Positions 35,994-44,890 of a stretch of 64,000 nt of DNA are shown in pieces (the first letter of the stretch is position 1; each line of letters starts with the position of its first letter). The stretch comes from Crocinitomicaceae bacterium. GTDB taxonomy: Bacteria; Bacteroidota; Bacteroidia; Flavobacteriales_D; Crocinitomicaceae. The stretch is taken from contig JANRBR010000011.1 of the NCBI GenBank assembly GCA_030727405.1, forward strand, positions 1-64,000, written 5' to 3'. The translations under genes were made by a program, and so were the position numbers. The notes under the pieces were generated by a model, which saw only the letters and a program-made list of their open reading frames with translations, made no database searches and was not told the origin of the DNA.

Positions 35994-38033
35994 ATGTTTA
36001 AATTACGACTTATTTTTTTCTGCTTAATTGGATTGAGTTCCATCAACTGGGGACAAGAAGACCCGTGCAGTGTGGACGATAAGAAAATGCGAAAAATGCT
36101 CACAGAAGCGTTAGCTGAAAAAGATTTTAATGGTCAAACCACTCAATTTGCAACACTGATAAAAAAATACCCAAATTATGCCGCTTGCTACTATTATTAC
36201 GCACAACTTTGCTACCAACAAGCTAGTTATAAGTTAAGGAGCGATCCAAACTCATCCGAGGGAGAGACCTTACTTAAAAAGGCCATTCTTTTTTATCAAA
36301 ACACCATCCAAAAATGTCCTAGCTTTCATTCGGACTGCTATTATTACTGCGGAAAGGTATTGTACAACTACGGTGAAGACAACATGGCCCTGCCCTATTT
36401 AGAAAAATTTCTGGCTTTTGATAGCATTAACCAAAGTGGTTTGTCGGATAAATATGCTAGCCAAAAACAAGAGCTCACCATCATCTATGACGACTTGATT
36501 TTTCAACGAAGCCTGGTAGAAAATCCGGTTCCTTTTACTCCCAAAAAAGTGAATGGTGTAAGTTCTGAATTAGATGAGTACTTCCCCATGATTTCTCCCG
36601 ACAACGATTTGTTGTTTTACTCCAGAAAAGTAGATCGAACCAATTTGGGGGATATTGCCACAAATATTCAAGAGGAATTTACGATCTCGGAACGAGGAAG
36701 CTCAGATGTGTTTTATACGCAAGGAGTTCCACTACCCCAACCGTTTAACAATGGAACGTTTCACAATTACGGTACAGCGTCCTTGTCCGTAGATAACCGA
36801 GAAATGATTATTTGCGCTTGCAAAGGCGAAAAAGTATACAACAAAGATTATTTGAATTGTGACTTATATACGACAAGTTATACGCGCAGTGGAAAGGGAG
36901 GAAATGATTTTAAATGGACTCCACTCGTTAATATGGGTCCAAACATCAATACAAAAGATGGCTGGGAAGCACAACCTTCTTTGTCTGCTGATGGAAAACT
37001 GCTTTTTTTCGCAACCTTACGCAAAGGCTCGCGCGACAACGACATTTATTATTCAGAGCGGCAGGAAGATGGATCATGGAGTGTCGCAAAACCATTCGAC
37101 ATAGTAAACACAGCAGCGAAAGATAAAAGTCCATTTTTTCACCAAGATGGCGAAACGCTGTATTTTGTTTCTTCCAGCACGAAGGACCGAAAAGGACTGG
37201 GTGGACTTGATATTTTCTACATTCGCAAAGAAGGAAACGAATGGACCAAACCGAAAAACATCGGATATCCGATTAATTCTCCGCAAGATGAACTAGGACT
37301 TTTTGTCTCGACAAGTGGAAAAGTTGCTTATTACTCAACAGAAAAAGACGGAAATTGGAACATTTACGCCTTCGATTTATATGAAGAGGCGCGTCCAAAG
37401 GAAGTCGTTATTTTGCGAGGAGAATTAAAAGATGAGAATGGTAAAGCAGTGAGTGATGCTAGCATCGACATTACCTACAATGAAACTGGGGAAACGGTCA
37501 ACTTTAAAGTTAATGCATCAGACGGGAAATATGCAGCAGTGGTTAAAGTAGATCAAAAGCAAGACATCACCCTTCAAGTCAATAAAGAGAACTTTGCCTT
37601 TCAAGCACAAACCGTATCCAGTGAACAATTAACGGATCAAACGAAACGACATGTGGACGTAAAACCCATGCAAATTGACAGTTTGATCGTCGGGAAAGCA
37701 TATACCATTGCCGACATTCTTTACACCACGGATTCATATGAATTAAACAAAAGCGCAGAAGTGATCTTGAATGGATTTGCGAAGTATTTATTGTCCAACA
37801 CACATTTGAACATACGGATCAATGGTCATACGGACGATTTAGGAAGCGACGTAAGCAATTTAACCTTATCACAAGAGCGTTCAGAGGAGGTTAAGCGTTA
37901 CCTTGTTTCAAAAGGCATTGATGAAAGTAGAATGACGGCCATCGGCTTCGGAGAAACCAAGCCAAAGGTGGCGAATACAGATGATGCTTCTCGAGCAAAA
38001 AATCGCCGCACTGAATTTGAATTAAGCGAATAG
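35994..38033 (+). CDS. PorE-like T9SS protein (TPR, beta-propeller, CRD, OmpA)
   Basis: 679-residue exported protein with the four-part layout known from PorE of Porphyromonas. Signal peptide MFKLRLIFFCLIGLSSINWGQ; TPR-like helices about 35-160 (YAACYYYYAQLCYQ, CYYYCGKVLYNYG); PD40/WD40 beta-propeller about 180-470 (LDEYFPMISPDNDLLFYSR, QPSLSADGKLLFFAT); a carboxypeptidase-regulatory-like domain about 480-560; and an OmpA C-terminal domain from about 570 (INGHTDDLGS, ERSEEVKRYL, AIGFGETKP) that binds peptidoglycan. PorE anchors part of the secretion machine; assignment rests on domain order and length, and other OmpA/PD40 proteins share it. Confidence 0.82.
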   Translation: MFKLRLIFFCLIGLSSINWGQEDPCSVDDKKMRKMLTEALAEKDFNGQTTQFATLIKKYPNYAACYYYYAQLCYQQASYKLRSDPNSSEGETLLKKAILFYQNTIQKCPSFHSDCYYYCGKVLYNYGEDNMALPYLEKFLAFDSINQSGLSDKYASQKQELTIIYDDLIFQRSLVENPVPFTPKKVNGVSSELDEYFPMISPDNDLLFYSRKVDRTNLGDIATNIQEEFTISERGSSDVFYTQGVPLPQPFNNGTFHNYGTASLSVDNREMIICACKGEKVYNKDYLNCDLYTTSYTRSGKGGNDFKWTPLVNMGPNINTKDGWEAQPSLSADGKLLFFATLRKGSRDNDIYYSERQEDGSWSVAKPFDIVNTAAKDKSPFFHQDGETLYFVSSSTKDRKGLGGLDIFYIRKEGNEWTKPKNIGYPINSPQDELGLFVSTSGKVAYYSTEKDGNWNIYAFDLYEEARPKEVVILRGELKDENGKAVSDASIDITYNETGETVNFKVNASDGKYAAVVKVDQKQDITLQVNKENFAFQAQTVSSEQLTDQTKRHVDVKPMQIDSLIVGKAYTIADILYTTDSYELNKSAEVILNGFAKYLLSNTHLNIRINGHTDDLGSDVSNLTLSQERSEEVKRYLVSKGIDESRMTAIGFGETKPKVANTDDASRAKNRRTEFELSE

Positions 38034-38041
38034 ACAAGAAC

Positions 38042-38274
38042 CATCTATTTCACGCAAGAATCAAGAAAGGGCTTTTCCACAAGGTGTAATCAAGTTATTG
38101 AATATAAACAAGGTAACATCTATCTATTTCAAGCCTGGATCGAGAAAGGACTTTTCCCACAAGATGTAATCAAGTTATTGGATATAAAAAAGGCAACATC
38201 TATCTAATTCACGCAAGGATCGAGAAAAAGCTTTTCCATTAAGTGAAATCAAGTTATTGAGCATAAAAAAAGGG
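38042..38274 (+). repeat. three imperfect tandem repeats of about 79-80 bp
   Basis: Copies begin at about 38042, 38117 and 38197. All share the core ATCAAGTTATTG (two as TGTAATCAAGTTATTG), preceded by AAG-type runs and CTTTTCC, and each ends in ATAAA-AAGG. Units are adjacent with no spacers. The third copy runs into the rplS terminator. Unit length is not a fixed multiple of three, so a coding origin would need frameshifts. Confidence 0.85.
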
Positions 38275-38290
38275 ACGTAAATACGTCCCT
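38264..38290 (-). terminator. intrinsic terminator of rplS
   Basis: AGGGACGTA (38271-38279) pairs with TACGTCCCT (38282-38290). On the minus strand the hairpin is followed by seven T (38264-38270). It lies 27 bp after the rplS stop. Confidence 0.85.
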
Positions 38291-38316
38291 CTTGAAAGCT
38301 ATATGATTCCTGCAAA

Positions 38317-38673
38317 TTATGCAGTAAATTTCTTTTTCTCACGGATACGAGCTGATTTACCAGTACGCTCACGGAAGTAGAATATACGAGCTCTACGAAC
38401 AGCACCACGTTTCACGATGGTGATTCCATCAATAAATGGAGAGTTCACTGGAAAAATACGTTCAACACCGATATTTCCAGACATTTTACGAACAGTGAAG
38501 GTTTCAGTCGCACCATTTCCACGACGTTGTAAAACAACACCTTGAAACTGCTGGATACGCTCTTTGTTACCCTCAACAATTTTATAAGAAACAATTACGG
38601 TATCTCCTGCACCGAAAACAGGCAATTCGTTTGCTACTGTTAGTTCTTTTTGGATTTCTCTAATAATGCTCAT
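38317..38673 (-). CDS. rplS: 50S ribosomal protein L19
   Basis: 118-residue L19, which sits at the 30S-50S interface near the A site. Family features: [13 protein letters not shown] at the start, [48 protein letters not shown], and the basic end [18 protein letters not shown]. The ATG at 38673 is preferred over an in-frame ATG 24 bp upstream because all L19 proteins begin near this point. It stands apart from the rpsP-rimM-trmD cluster seen in other phyla. Confidence 0.96.
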   Translation of the reverse strand: MSIIREIQKELTVANELPVFGAGDTVIVSYKIVEGNKERIQQFQGVVLQRRGNGATETFTVRKMSGNIGVERIFPVNSPFIDGITIVKRGAVRRARIFYFRERTGKSARIREKKKFTA

Positions 38674-38834
38674 TTCAATATTTTTTTTGCCGTTCAAACA
38701 GAAACGGGGTGCAATATTAGTAATTTTTTCTGAATACTACCACTTTTTAAACAAATTTCTTGGTGATTTTTCGATAATGCTTGATTTTCATTTCGATAAC
38801 TCGCAAAGAGCATGGTTTCATTCACGAATTTCAG

Positions 38835-39251
38835 CTATAGGTATAAGGATAAGAGGATCACCATGAGTACGATCAAGGCATAAATAAAGACTAATTGTTT
38901 GTTGGATGAAGATGTTGATCGTTTCGCGGAACTTTGTTGTTTTTTGTTTTCGTAAATTTTCGGTTCTTGAGGCGCAATTGGCTTTGTTTTTACTTCAAGC
39001 TTTGGAATGAATCTTTCCCAAGAAAATGCTTCGTTCTGACCGAAATGAACACGGTCTCCTTTTTTCAATAATTGAAAGCCATTGAGCCTTCGATTGTTAA
39101 TATAGGTTCCTTGTTCAGAACCCAAATCTGTAATGAAAACATTTCCATCCGTATCGCAGAACAATTCCAGGTGGTAAGGAGCAACATCGATGGACTTCAC
39201 GACGACCTGGTTATCTGCAGCACTACCAATACGAAGGTGAATTTTGTTCAT
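38835..39251 (-). CDS. FHA domain protein with C-terminal membrane anchor
   Basis: 138-residue protein. Residues 1-75 are a forkhead-associated domain (IHLRIGSAADNQVVV, SIDVAPYHLELFCDTDG, FITDLGSEQGTYINNRRL), which binds phosphothreonine peptides. A lysine- and serine-rich linker follows, and the last 20 residues (LVFIYALIVLMVILLSLYL) form one membrane segment, giving a tail-anchored protein with the FHA domain facing the cytoplasm. The ATG at 39251 is used; a start at 39278 adds nine residues. No kinase gene is nearby. Confidence 0.85.
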   Translation of the reverse strand: MNKIHLRIGSAADNQVVVKSIDVAPYHLELFCDTDGNVFITDLGSEQGTYINNRRLNGFQLLKKGDRVHFGQNEAFSWERFIPKLEVKTKPIAPQEPKIYENKKQQSSAKRSTSSSNKQLVFIYALIVLMVILLSLYL

Positions 39252-39390
39252 GTTGTTGAAATCTATTGATGTTATCAAAGATACAAAATCGGTGAATACG
39301 ATTAATCTAAATTCAAAAAGTTCTAAATGACAAGAATAATTGACAAAAAAAATGCCTTTTCGTTAATAAGTTCCTTCTTGAAAATGTGAT

Positions 39391-39422
39391 TTGAATCGGA
39401 ACATCTCGTAATTTTATCTTTC
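39391..39422 (+). promoter_or_regulatory. candidate promoter of the parA operon
   Basis: TTG at 39391-39393, 21 nt, then TATCTTTC (39415-39422), one mismatch to TAnnTTTG. The parA ATG follows 11 bp later, so the leader would be very short. Confidence 0.4.
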
Positions 39423-39433
39423 AGAAAAATCGA

Positions 39434-40246
39434 ATGGGAAAAATTATAGCAATAGCGAATCAAAAAGGCGGCGTTGGAAAGACAACCACTACCATTAATC
39501 TTGGTGGGTGTTTAGGTGTGTTGGAGTACAAAACGCTTATTGTGGATGCTGACCCTCAAGCAAATTCAACTTCAGGGACAGGATTTGACCCTAAAAATGT
39601 TCGAAACATCTACGATTGTTTGGTCAATGGAATTCATCCCAAAGATGTGATCTTGAATACGAGTAATCCCAATTTGGATGTCTTGCCTTCTCATTTGGAT
39701 TTGGTTGGGGCGGAATTGGAGATGATCAATCTTCCAAACAGGGAATATTTGTTGAAAAGCACATTGGAAAAGGTGAAGGACGACTACGATTTCATTCTCA
39801 TCGATTGTTCACCATCGCTTGGATTGATTACGGTTAATTCCCTTGTCGCAGCGGATTCCGTGATGATTCCCGTTCAATGTGAGTATTTTGCATTGGAAGG
39901 ATTGAGTAAATTACTGAATACGATTAAAATTGTTCAAGGTCGTTTGAATCCAAGTTTGGAAATTGAAGGCATGCTATTAACGATGTACGATACGCGTTTG
40001 CGTTTGGCGAACCAAGTAGTGGATGAAGTCAAAACGCATTTTCAAGAATTGGTTTTTGACACCGTGATTCATCGAAATACGACTTTGAGTGAAGCTTCTA
40101 GTCATGGTTCGACGGTCATTATGCACGATGCATCTTCCAAAGGATCTATTAATTACCTTAACTTTGCGCGTGAATTGTTGCAGAAAAACGATTTAACCAA
40201 AATTGGGAACGACGATAAAATAATTGAAATTGATCATGAGCTCTAA
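39434..40246 (+). CDS. parA: chromosome-partitioning ATPase ParA
   Basis: 270-residue ParA/Soj ATPase. Deviant Walker A at the start (IANQKGGVGKTTTT), LIVDADPQANST, Walker B LIDCSPSLGLIT, and PVQCEYFALEGLSKLL. It drives origin segregation with ParB by ATP-dependent DNA binding. First gene of a run parA-parB-DUF5683-dapB-lepB-wbqC with overlaps or short gaps, an arrangement common in Bacteroidota. I saw no parS palindrome near it. Confidence 0.95.
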   Translation: MGKIIAIANQKGGVGKTTTTINLGGCLGVLEYKTLIVDADPQANSTSGTGFDPKNVRNIYDCLVNGIHPKDVILNTSNPNLDVLPSHLDLVGAELEMINLPNREYLLKSTLEKVKDDYDFILIDCSPSLGLITVNSLVAADSVMIPVQCEYFALEGLSKLLNTIKIVQGRLNPSLEIEGMLLTMYDTRLRLANQVVDEVKTHFQELVFDTVIHRNTTLSEASSHGSTVIMHDASSKGSINYLNFARELLQKNDLTKIGNDDKIIEIDHEL

Positions 40247-41123
40247 TCCGAAAAAGCAACCCGCATTAGGACGTGGCTTAAGTGCCTTGTTGCAAAATTC
40301 AGAAACCGACATTACTTCGATGAATGGGGCTACGGTTGGATCTGTTTCCATGATTAACATTCAACACATTGAAGCCAATCCGTTCAATCCAAGAACCCAT
40401 TTTGAAAAAGAAGCATTGGAAGAGTTGCGCATGTCCATTTTAACACATGGAATCATCCAACCCTTAACCGTTCGTAAACTGGGTCGAGACCGCTATCAGT
40501 TAATCTCTGGTGAACGAAGGTTCCGAGCTTCGCAATTGGCTGGTCTCACCGAAGTACCGGCTTACATACGAATTGCCAATGATCAGACCATGCTTGAGAT
40601 GGCCTTGGTGGAAAACATTCAACGCGAGGATTTAAATGCCATTGAGGTTGCGATTTCATATGAGCGCTTGCTGGATGAGTGTAAATTAACGCAAGAACAA
40701 CTAAGTGAAAAGGTCGCTAAATCGCGTTCTTCTATCGCGAATCACATTCGATTATTGAAGTTACCGGCAAGCATTCAAGCAGGTGTTCGAGATCAAAAAA
40801 TCAGCATGGGTCATGCGCGTGCATTGCTCAGTATTACGGATGAACAGGAACAATTAAACGCTTACCAGCAAATTATTGACGAAGCACTATCTGTTCGTGC
40901 AGTGGAACTCATGGTAAAGCCTGCATCTAATAATGGTCAAACAACTACCAAAAAACCAAAAATTGGCTTAAGCAATACAGAACAAGTCTTTACAGCCTTT
41001 TTAAGTGATAAATTAGGCGCAAAAGTTTCGATTGATAAAACAGATTCGGGAAAAGGAAAAGTACAGGTTCATTTCTCAACAGAAGCAGAGTTAAACCGCG
41101 TGATGGCACTTTTGAAAAAATAA
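40236..41123 (+). CDS. parB: chromosome-partitioning protein ParB
   Basis: 295-residue ParB/Spo0J. LGRGLSALL near the start is the ParA-contacting N-terminal segment; the CTPase/nuclease-like core has NPFNPRTHFEKEALEELR, GIIQPLTVR, LISGERRFRASQLAG and ENIQREDLNAIE; a helix-turn-helix follows (TQEQLSEKVAKSRSSIANHI). The ATG at 40236 overlaps the parA end by 11 bp; the TTG at 40224 is less likely. The stop shares one base with the next start (TAATG). Confidence 0.95.
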   Translation: MSSNPKKQPALGRGLSALLQNSETDITSMNGATVGSVSMINIQHIEANPFNPRTHFEKEALEELRMSILTHGIIQPLTVRKLGRDRYQLISGERRFRASQLAGLTEVPAYIRIANDQTMLEMALVENIQREDLNAIEVAISYERLLDECKLTQEQLSEKVAKSRSSIANHIRLLKLPASIQAGVRDQKISMGHARALLSITDEQEQLNAYQQIIDEALSVRAVELMVKPASNNGQTTTKKPKIGLSNTEQVFTAFLSDKLGAKVSIDKTDSGKGKVQVHFSTEAELNRVMALLKK

Positions 41124-41665
41124 TGTCACGCATCCTGTTCCTTTTTGTTTTCGTTAGTTTCCATTCTTGGTCTCAACCAATCATAAAAAAGGATTCTATC
41201 TTTCCTGAATACAAAAAAGTCATGCTTTATTCAGCTGTGCTTCCAGGTTCTGGACAGATCTACAATAGCATTCACCGAGAAAATGGTCCTAAACATGCGT
41301 ATTGGAAAGTTCCAATCATTTATGCTGCTTTGGGAACTGCAGGTTATTTCCTAACCGTGAACAACCAAACACAGAAATCGTTAAAAACGGAGTATCAATA
41401 CCGTATGGTCAATGGCAGCAATCTGGATCCGAAATGGGCCATTTACGACGATGCCGCTGTATTGAGTTTATACCAATCCTACTTGAACAAACGCGACATG
41501 TCGATTCTTGGATGTGCTGCTGTTTACTTTATTCAAATCGCTGAAGCGGGTGTCGAAGCCCATTTTTTACACTTCGACGTAAGTGACAAGCTCAGTATTC
41601 AAGCGAATCCAACCTTTTTCGGTCCAACTTCTGCTGGAATTCATTTAAAGTTTCAGTTTCATTAA
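41123..41665 (+). CDS. DUF5683 exported/membrane protein
   Basis: 180-residue protein of the DUF5683 family. It has a signal peptide (MSRILFLFVFVSFHSWS) and then KKVMLYSAVLPGSGQIYN near residue 32, the family hallmark, followed by hydrophobic segments (VPIIYAALGTAGYFLTV, ILGCAAVYFIQIAEAGVEA). Function is unknown. It begins on the last base of the parB stop codon and is regularly found between parB and dapB in this phylum. Confidence 0.85.
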   Translation: MSRILFLFVFVSFHSWSQPIIKKDSIFPEYKKVMLYSAVLPGSGQIYNSIHRENGPKHAYWKVPIIYAALGTAGYFLTVNNQTQKSLKTEYQYRMVNGSNLDPKWAIYDDAAVLSLYQSYLNKRDMSILGCAAVYFIQIAEAGVEAHFLHFDVSDKLSIQANPTFFGPTSAGIHLKFQFH

Positions 41666-41689
41666 GGTGAAAAACGTATTTTTGTTCCT

Positions 41690-42400
41690 ATGAAGATTGG
41701 TTTAATTGGTTATGGTAAAATGGGACAAGCAATCGAAGCCATTGCTTTGGAACGCGGACATGAAATTACTGGAATCGTGAATCGAACGCATTACATCGAT
41801 GAATTCAATTGGAATGATGTTGATGTAGCCATTGAATTTACAAAACCAGATTTAGCCATACCACACATTCAAAGTTGCCTTCAAAATCATGTGCCCATCG
41901 TCGTTGGAACGACCGCATGGCAACAAGAACTTCCAAAGGTCGAGGAACTTGTAAAAACCCACAATGGATCCTTACTTCATGCAAGTAATTTTAGTATTGG
42001 TGTCAATATTTTCTTCGAAATCAATCGAAAACTTGCTGAAATCATGAACCGACATCCGGAATACAAAGTGAGCATGGAAGAAATTCACCATGTGCAAAAA
42101 CTGGACGCTCCGAGTGGAACTGCGGTCAGTTTAGCCAATGACATACTTGCCATACACGACGAATACAACGCTTGGAACTTAGCATCAGAGCCTAGCCGTG
42201 AAAACAGTATTTCGATCAAAGCGATACGAGAACCAAATGTTCCTGGAACACATGAAGTAAGTTACGAGTCAGAAATTGACCTCATTCGCATTGAACACAT
42301 TGCCCATAATCGCAAAGGATTTGCTTTGGGCGCCGTATTAGCCGCTGAATTCCTTGCGGGCAAAAAAGGAATCTTTACCATGAAAGACGTTTTAAAATAA
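41690..42400 (+). CDS. dapB: 4-hydroxy-tetrahydrodipicolinate reductase
   Basis: 236-residue NAD(P)H-dependent reductase of the lysine/diaminopimelate pathway. Nucleotide-binding GYGKMGQAIE at residue 6, VGTTAW near residue 79, substrate and catalytic segment EIHHVQKLDAPSGTA near residue 136 (the HHxxKxDxPSGTA signature) and a tetramer-forming C-terminus (GAVLAAEFLAGKKGIFTM). TATTTTTG at 41677-41684 could provide an internal promoter. Confidence 0.95.
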   Translation: MKIGLIGYGKMGQAIEAIALERGHEITGIVNRTHYIDEFNWNDVDVAIEFTKPDLAIPHIQSCLQNHVPIVVGTTAWQQELPKVEELVKTHNGSLLHASNFSIGVNIFFEINRKLAEIMNRHPEYKVSMEEIHHVQKLDAPSGTAVSLANDILAIHDEYNAWNLASEPSRENSISIKAIREPNVPGTHEVSYESEIDLIRIEHIAHNRKGFALGAVLAAEFLAGKKGIFTMKDVLK

Positions 42401-42407
42401 GCACATT

Positions 42408-44291
42408 ATGAGTTTTTTCTATTTCTATTTACTGATTTTAGTTCACCCCTACTTAGCGATGTGGTGGAAGAGTTTCCCTAAAGCTGGACGTCAATCTTGG
42501 GAGGCTTTGATTCCTGGTTACAATTATTACGTGGTTTATAAAATCACTTCTAACAAGCCGTGGTGGTCATTGTTACTCTTATTTCCTGGAGTGCATTTAG
42601 CGATGTGGATGGTAGCCAATGTGAGCTACATTCGTCGTTTTGGCTATTTTTCATTTACCGATACTTTGCAAGGGATTTTCTTCCCTTACCTGATCAGTGC
42701 TAAAATTGCCAATTCAGAATCCACTTTTGGAAACGAAACTAATTGGTCAAACTCACGAGAAGTCGAAATTAGAAAATGGGGAGATCACATTGTGCTTTTC
42801 ATGTGCCTGCCTGTGATCGGACATATTTTTGCTTTAGGATTTGACTTGGTTAGCCGAGACAAGCCAGGAGAAAAAACGCGTGTAAAAGAATGGGGAGACT
42901 CTTTTTTGTGGGCCTTAGTAGCAGCTAGCGTAATTCGCACCTATGTTTTTGAACCGTTTCAGATTCCGACAGGATCGATGGAGAAAACCATGCTTGTTGG
43001 TGACTTTTTGTTTGTAAACAAATTGGCTTACGGTCCAAAAGTTCCAGTGACACCCCTCTCCTATCCTTTGGTTCACAACATTGTGCCCTTTGTAAACATT
43101 AAATCCTATACCACTTTTGAGAAGGGAACCTATACAAGGCTTCCGGGCTATCGTTCCATCAAACGCAACGATGTGGTTGTCTTCAACTATCCTTCTGGTG
43201 ACACTGCCATTGTTGATCCACGCACTCCAAATGGCTTAATGGGACATGATTACCATGGAATCGTTAACGAAGAGGCGCGCTACTTATTCGAGACTTCTGG
43301 AGAAATTCAGTCGAAGGTGAGTCAAATGAAAAGTTTGTTGCAACAACGCAATATGCCGACGCAACAAATCGACAGCACCATTAGCGAACAATTGTATAGC
43401 TTATTTATTGAAACGCATGAAAGCTGGAAAAAGAAAGCACGTGCGAAACTTGCTTCCGGGGAATTTCCAGGCGGACCAGAAAGCCATGAAGGCTTGCCTG
43501 CGAAACATGGTGGACTGACATTCAGACCGGTGGACAAACGAGAAAACTACATCAAACGCTGCGTTGGCGTACCAGGTGATGTGTTGCGCGTTGAAAATTC
43601 CGTACTCTATGTGAACGGAAATCCATCGAAAATCACCGAGGGACAATGTTTAAAATACATGATTGAAAAATCAAAAGTGCAGTTCCCGTCTGTCAATGAA
43701 ATGTTAACGCGTTATGGTTTAGAAAACGCACCTGATGGTAGTCGAACGGATTATGAAAACAGGGAACCTGAATACTATTACTTGACACTGACTAAAGGAG
43801 AAAAAGCGCGCATTGAAAAGGATTTTCACATCAAACTATCCGTTTTCTTAATGCCCGCATACCGTCAACAAAAGGGGTATAAACCAAGTTCAATGGAACG
43901 CATTGCGAACTTAAGTTATTTCCCGAAGGACTTTAACGTGAACAATACACCAACGAACTTTCAAGAATTCCGTGTTCCGCGTAAAGGACAGCGCATCAAA
44001 TTAACTGCTGCAAACATTCCTTGGTACCGACGCATCATTACGGCATACGAAGGTCATCAATTAAAAGAAACGAAAGCAGGGATATTTATCGACGGTAAGA
44101 AAACAAGCACTTATACGTTTGGCATGAACTATTATTGGCTCATGGGGGATAACCGTTACAATTCAGCAGATTCACGCGTTTGGGGATTTGTACCAGAAGA
44201 CCACATTGTTGGACGAGCTTCGATTGTTTGGTTTTCAAAAAGTGCCTATATGGGAATCCGTTGGAACCGCATTTTGAAAATGATTGATTAA
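42408..44291 (+). CDS. lepB: signal peptidase I, large Bacteroidota form
   Basis: 627-residue signal peptidase I that removes signal peptides on the outer face of the inner membrane. The first 120 residues hold extra membrane segments of a DUF5684-like type (WWSLLLLFPGVHLAMWMV). The peptidase has the catalytic Ser in PFQIPTGSMEKTM near residue 190, the catalytic Lys in ENYIKRCVGVPGD near residue 381, and box E MGDNRYNSADSR near residue 578. A 190-residue stretch separates Ser and Lys boxes and another of similar length follows, making it about twice the usual size. The stop overlaps the next start by one base. Confidence 0.93.
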   Translation: MSFFYFYLLILVHPYLAMWWKSFPKAGRQSWEALIPGYNYYVVYKITSNKPWWSLLLLFPGVHLAMWMVANVSYIRRFGYFSFTDTLQGIFFPYLISAKIANSESTFGNETNWSNSREVEIRKWGDHIVLFMCLPVIGHIFALGFDLVSRDKPGEKTRVKEWGDSFLWALVAASVIRTYVFEPFQIPTGSMEKTMLVGDFLFVNKLAYGPKVPVTPLSYPLVHNIVPFVNIKSYTTFEKGTYTRLPGYRSIKRNDVVVFNYPSGDTAIVDPRTPNGLMGHDYHGIVNEEARYLFETSGEIQSKVSQMKSLLQQRNMPTQQIDSTISEQLYSLFIETHESWKKKARAKLASGEFPGGPESHEGLPAKHGGLTFRPVDKRENYIKRCVGVPGDVLRVENSVLYVNGNPSKITEGQCLKYMIEKSKVQFPSVNEMLTRYGLENAPDGSRTDYENREPEYYYLTLTKGEKARIEKDFHIKLSVFLMPAYRQQKGYKPSSMERIANLSYFPKDFNVNNTPTNFQEFRVPRKGQRIKLTAANIPWYRRIITAYEGHQLKETKAGIFIDGKKTSTYTFGMNYYWLMGDNRYNSADSRVWGFVPEDHIVGRASIVWFSKSAYMGIRWNRILKMID

Positions 44292-44890
44292 TGACTGTTA
44301 TTCCAACAGCCTATTTTCCTTCCATCCATTATTTGCGCACCTATTTCACTACGAAGGAGGTGTTGATAGAATGGCACGAACATTTTCAAAAACAAAGCAT
44401 TCGCACCCGATGTGAAATACTCACAGGAAATGGAACCTTGCGCTTGAGCATCCCAACGATGCACGAGCGTGGTAAAAAGATCCCCTTGAAAAACGTACAA
44501 ATTGATCATTCTGGAACCTGGAAAAAAGACCATTGGCGTGCCATTCAAAGTGCCTATGCCCTTGCACCCTATTTTGAGGATTATTCGAATGAGGTAAAAG
44601 AAATTATTTTCTCAGAGGACATTTTTTTATGGGAAAAGAACGAGCGTTGCCTTCGCCTTATTTCCGCTGTTTTAGAAATAGACAAGCCGATACGTTATAC
44701 AGATTCCTTCCAGGGGATAAGTGGCGATCAATCTAAAAACGCTTTTTTACAACGCGACGAATGGAAATTACCTATTTACCAACAGGTATTTTCCTATGAT
44801 CAGGATTTTACCCCCAATTTATCCATGATTGATTTGTTGTTCAATGAAGGTCCTTTTATCCGGAATTGGATTTTAACGACCGAAAATTAA
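44291..44890 (+). CDS. WbqC family protein
   Basis: 199-residue WbqC-like protein. It begins with TVIPTAYFPSIHYLRTYF, includes a TRCEILTGNGTLRLSIPT strand pair and the lysine-rich LKNVQIDHSGTWKKDHWRAI, and ends FNEGPFIRNWIL. WbqC-like proteins occur in polysaccharide loci of some bacteria, but their reaction is unknown. It overlaps lepB by one base and is convergent with the beta-propeller gene, overlapping it by 18 bp. Confidence 0.85.
   Translation: MTVIPTAYFPSIHYLRTYFTTKEVLIEWHEHFQKQSIRTRCEILTGNGTLRLSIPTMHERGKKIPLKNVQIDHSGTWKKDHWRAIQSAYALAPYFEDYSNEVKEIIFSEDIFLWEKNERCLRLISAVLEIDKPIRYTDSFQGISGDQSKNAFLQRDEWKLPIYQQVFSYDQDFTPNLSMIDLLFNEGPFIRNWILTTEN

Noticed and set aside
38042-38274. CRISPR array
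   Set aside because: The repeated units of about 80 bp are directly adjacent, differ from one another and have no unique spacers; no cas genes are in the window.
39252-39433. parS or replication origin near parA
   Set aside because: I saw no palindrome like a parS site and no DnaA-box cluster in the intergenic region; parAB is here in an operon with dapB and lepB.
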